Below, one piece after another: positions 63,280 to 64,000 of a stretch of DNA of 64,000 nt. Under the pieces are notes generated by a model. That model was not told the DNA's origin. It did not search any database and was given only the letters and a program-made list of their open reading frames with translations. This stretch comes from CAIOGO01 sp964447445 (GTDB lineage: Bacteria > Bipolaricaulota > Bipolaricaulia > UBA7950 > UBA9294): positions 1 to 64,000 of the forward strand of contig CAYUSW010000065.1 of NCBI GenBank assembly GCA_964447445.1. The letters are read 5' to 3'. The position numbers and the translations under genes were made by a program. Positions within the stretch are counted from its first letter, which is position 1; each line of letters opens with the position of its first letter.

Positions 63280-63285
63280 TATACT
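63280..63285 (+). promoter_or_regulatory. -10 box of the Na/Pi cotransporter
   Basis: TATACT lies 32 bases before the ATG at 63318. A weak TTTCGC lies 18 nt upstream, abutting the palindrome. GGGGGGCG serves as SD. Confidence 0.5.
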
Positions 63286-63317
63286 GCCCACGAGATTGTA
63301 ACGTGTGGGGGGCGTGG

Positions 63318-64000
63318 ATGGTTGAGGTCGTATTCAGTGTAGCGGGCGGGCTGGCGGTGTTTCTCTTCGGGCTGCGGATTCTCAGCGATGCGCTCAAGCG
63401 CGCGGTCGGAGACCGCATGCGGTCGATCATCGAGCGGCTCACCGGGAAGCCGTATCGGGGAGTGCTCGTGGGCGCGGTGACATCCGCGACACTACAGTCG
63501 AGCACGATGACGATGGTTCTCCTGATCGGGCTCATCAATGCGGGCATCCTCACGCTGGCTCAGGGGATTGGCGTCATGCTCGGGTCGGAGATCGGGACGA
63601 CGCTGACCGCGCAGATCATTGCGTTCAAGATCGGCATCTACTACATGCCCAGCATTGCGATCGGCTACTTCCTCGGGGAAACGTTCCGCGGGAAGAAGGC
63701 CGGCGATGTGGGCCGGATTATCCTCGGGCTAGGCCTCGTCTTCCTCGGGATGAGCATCTTTACCGGCGGGCTGAAGGGGCTGGCGGAAAGCCCGGCGATC
63801 CTCGGCGTCCTGCAAGCGTGCGGGAGCAACGTGCTTCTCGGCGTGTTGGTCGGCGCCGGTGTCACCGCTGCGATCCACAGCTCTGCGGCCATGACCGCGC
63901 TTGTGATCGGACTGGGCTCGTCGAGTCTCATCACGCTTCCTGCTGCGATTGCCATGGTTCTCGGCGCGAACATCGGCACGACAGTGACGGCGCAGATCGC
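63318..64000 (+). CDS. Na/Pi cotransporter family protein (partial, runs off window)
   Basis: The first 227 codons are open to the window end, so the C-terminus is missing. It opens MVEVVFSVAGGLAVFLFGLRILSDALK and has several hydrophobic spans. The two inverted repeat motifs of the NptA/PF02690 family are visible: TSATLQSSTMTM near residue 57 and the second AAIHSSAAMTA near residue 190, each followed by GxxIGTT (GSEIGTTLTAQ, GANIGTTVTAQ). Members import phosphate with sodium. Many carry a C-terminal PhoU-like domain, which would lie beyond the window. Confidence 0.9.
   Translation, partial: MVEVVFSVAGGLAVFLFGLRILSDALKRAVGDRMRSIIERLTGKPYRGVLVGAVTSATLQSSTMTMVLLIGLINAGILTLAQGIGVMLGSEIGTTLTAQIIAFKIGIYYMPSIAIGYFLGETFRGKKAGDVGRIILGLGLVFLGMSIFTGGLKGLAESPAILGVLQACGSNVLLGVLVGAGVTAAIHSSAAMTALVIGLGSSSLITLPAAIAMVLGANIGTTVTAQI

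Noticed and set aside
63200..63553. N-terminal extension of adenosine deaminase
   Set aside because: It would run through the divergent promoters and the transporter gene. The enzyme family begins at the MAEWIRRMPKVELHVHLDG region.

Overview
This is a GC-rich bacterial chromosome segment, densely packed on both strands, with many genes overlapping by 1 to 4 bases. The taxon is an inference. Fused ADP-forming acetate-CoA ligase, formate-tetrahydrofolate ligase, NiFe hydrogenase maturation genes, endonuclease Q and a family 4 uracil-DNA glycosylase together suggest a deep-branching anaerobe or thermophile, possibly Bipolaricaulota (Acetothermia/OP1). No 16S rRNA is present to test this.

Layout. 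1-820: three minus-strand tRNA genes (Ser-TGA, Ser-GCT, Arg-CCG) in a region of direct repeats and stem-loops. 1067-4447 (minus): mnmA, a cupin, a phosphodiesterase-like protein and a secreted protein. 4559-11245: a BaiN-like flavoprotein, then an acyl-CoA energy operon (CoA-transferase/GNAT fusion, ADP-forming acetate-CoA ligase, DRTGG protein). 11323-18998: a ribbon-helix-helix protein, an amidohydrolase, a glycosyltransferase, glmS, a DUF151 nuclease-like protein, an envelope protein and pgk. 19039-25640: tRNA-Gly, a uracil-DNA glycosylase, infB, a DUF503 gene, rbfA, fhs and cca. 25740-29381: a HerA-like ATPase, hpf, a degenerate PP-loop protein and an FmdB-type zinc ribbon.

29446-51765 is the core transcription/translation block: rpoC, then rpsL-rpsG-fusA, the S10, spc and alpha operons, with secY, adk, map, infA and rpmJ included, ending at a strong terminator. 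Three expected neighbours are absent: rpoB before rpoC, tuf between fusA and rpsJ, and rpmD between rpsE and rplO. As given, rpoC is broken by a +1 frameshift near 33010.

51848-64000 is accessory: a threonine dehydrogenase-like SDR protein, hyuA/hyuB, a lipoprotein, mutM, hypC-hypD-hypE, an alkyltransferase-like protein, endonuclease Q, adenosine deaminase, and a Na/Pi cotransporter cut by the window end.

How the genes fit together: fhs belongs to the methyl branch of one-carbon metabolism (Wood-Ljungdahl pathway or purine/serine metabolism). The acetate-CoA ligase could recover ATP from acetyl-CoA, and hypCDE imply a NiFe hydrogenase elsewhere. Several genes begin 7-10 bases after a strong -10 box, which suggests leaderless transcripts. 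No CRISPR array, prophage, transposase or typical defence system was seen. The least explained features are the stem-loop array around the tRNA genes, the 5947-6026 stem-loop, the degenerate PP-loop protein and the rearranged or broken rpoC locus.
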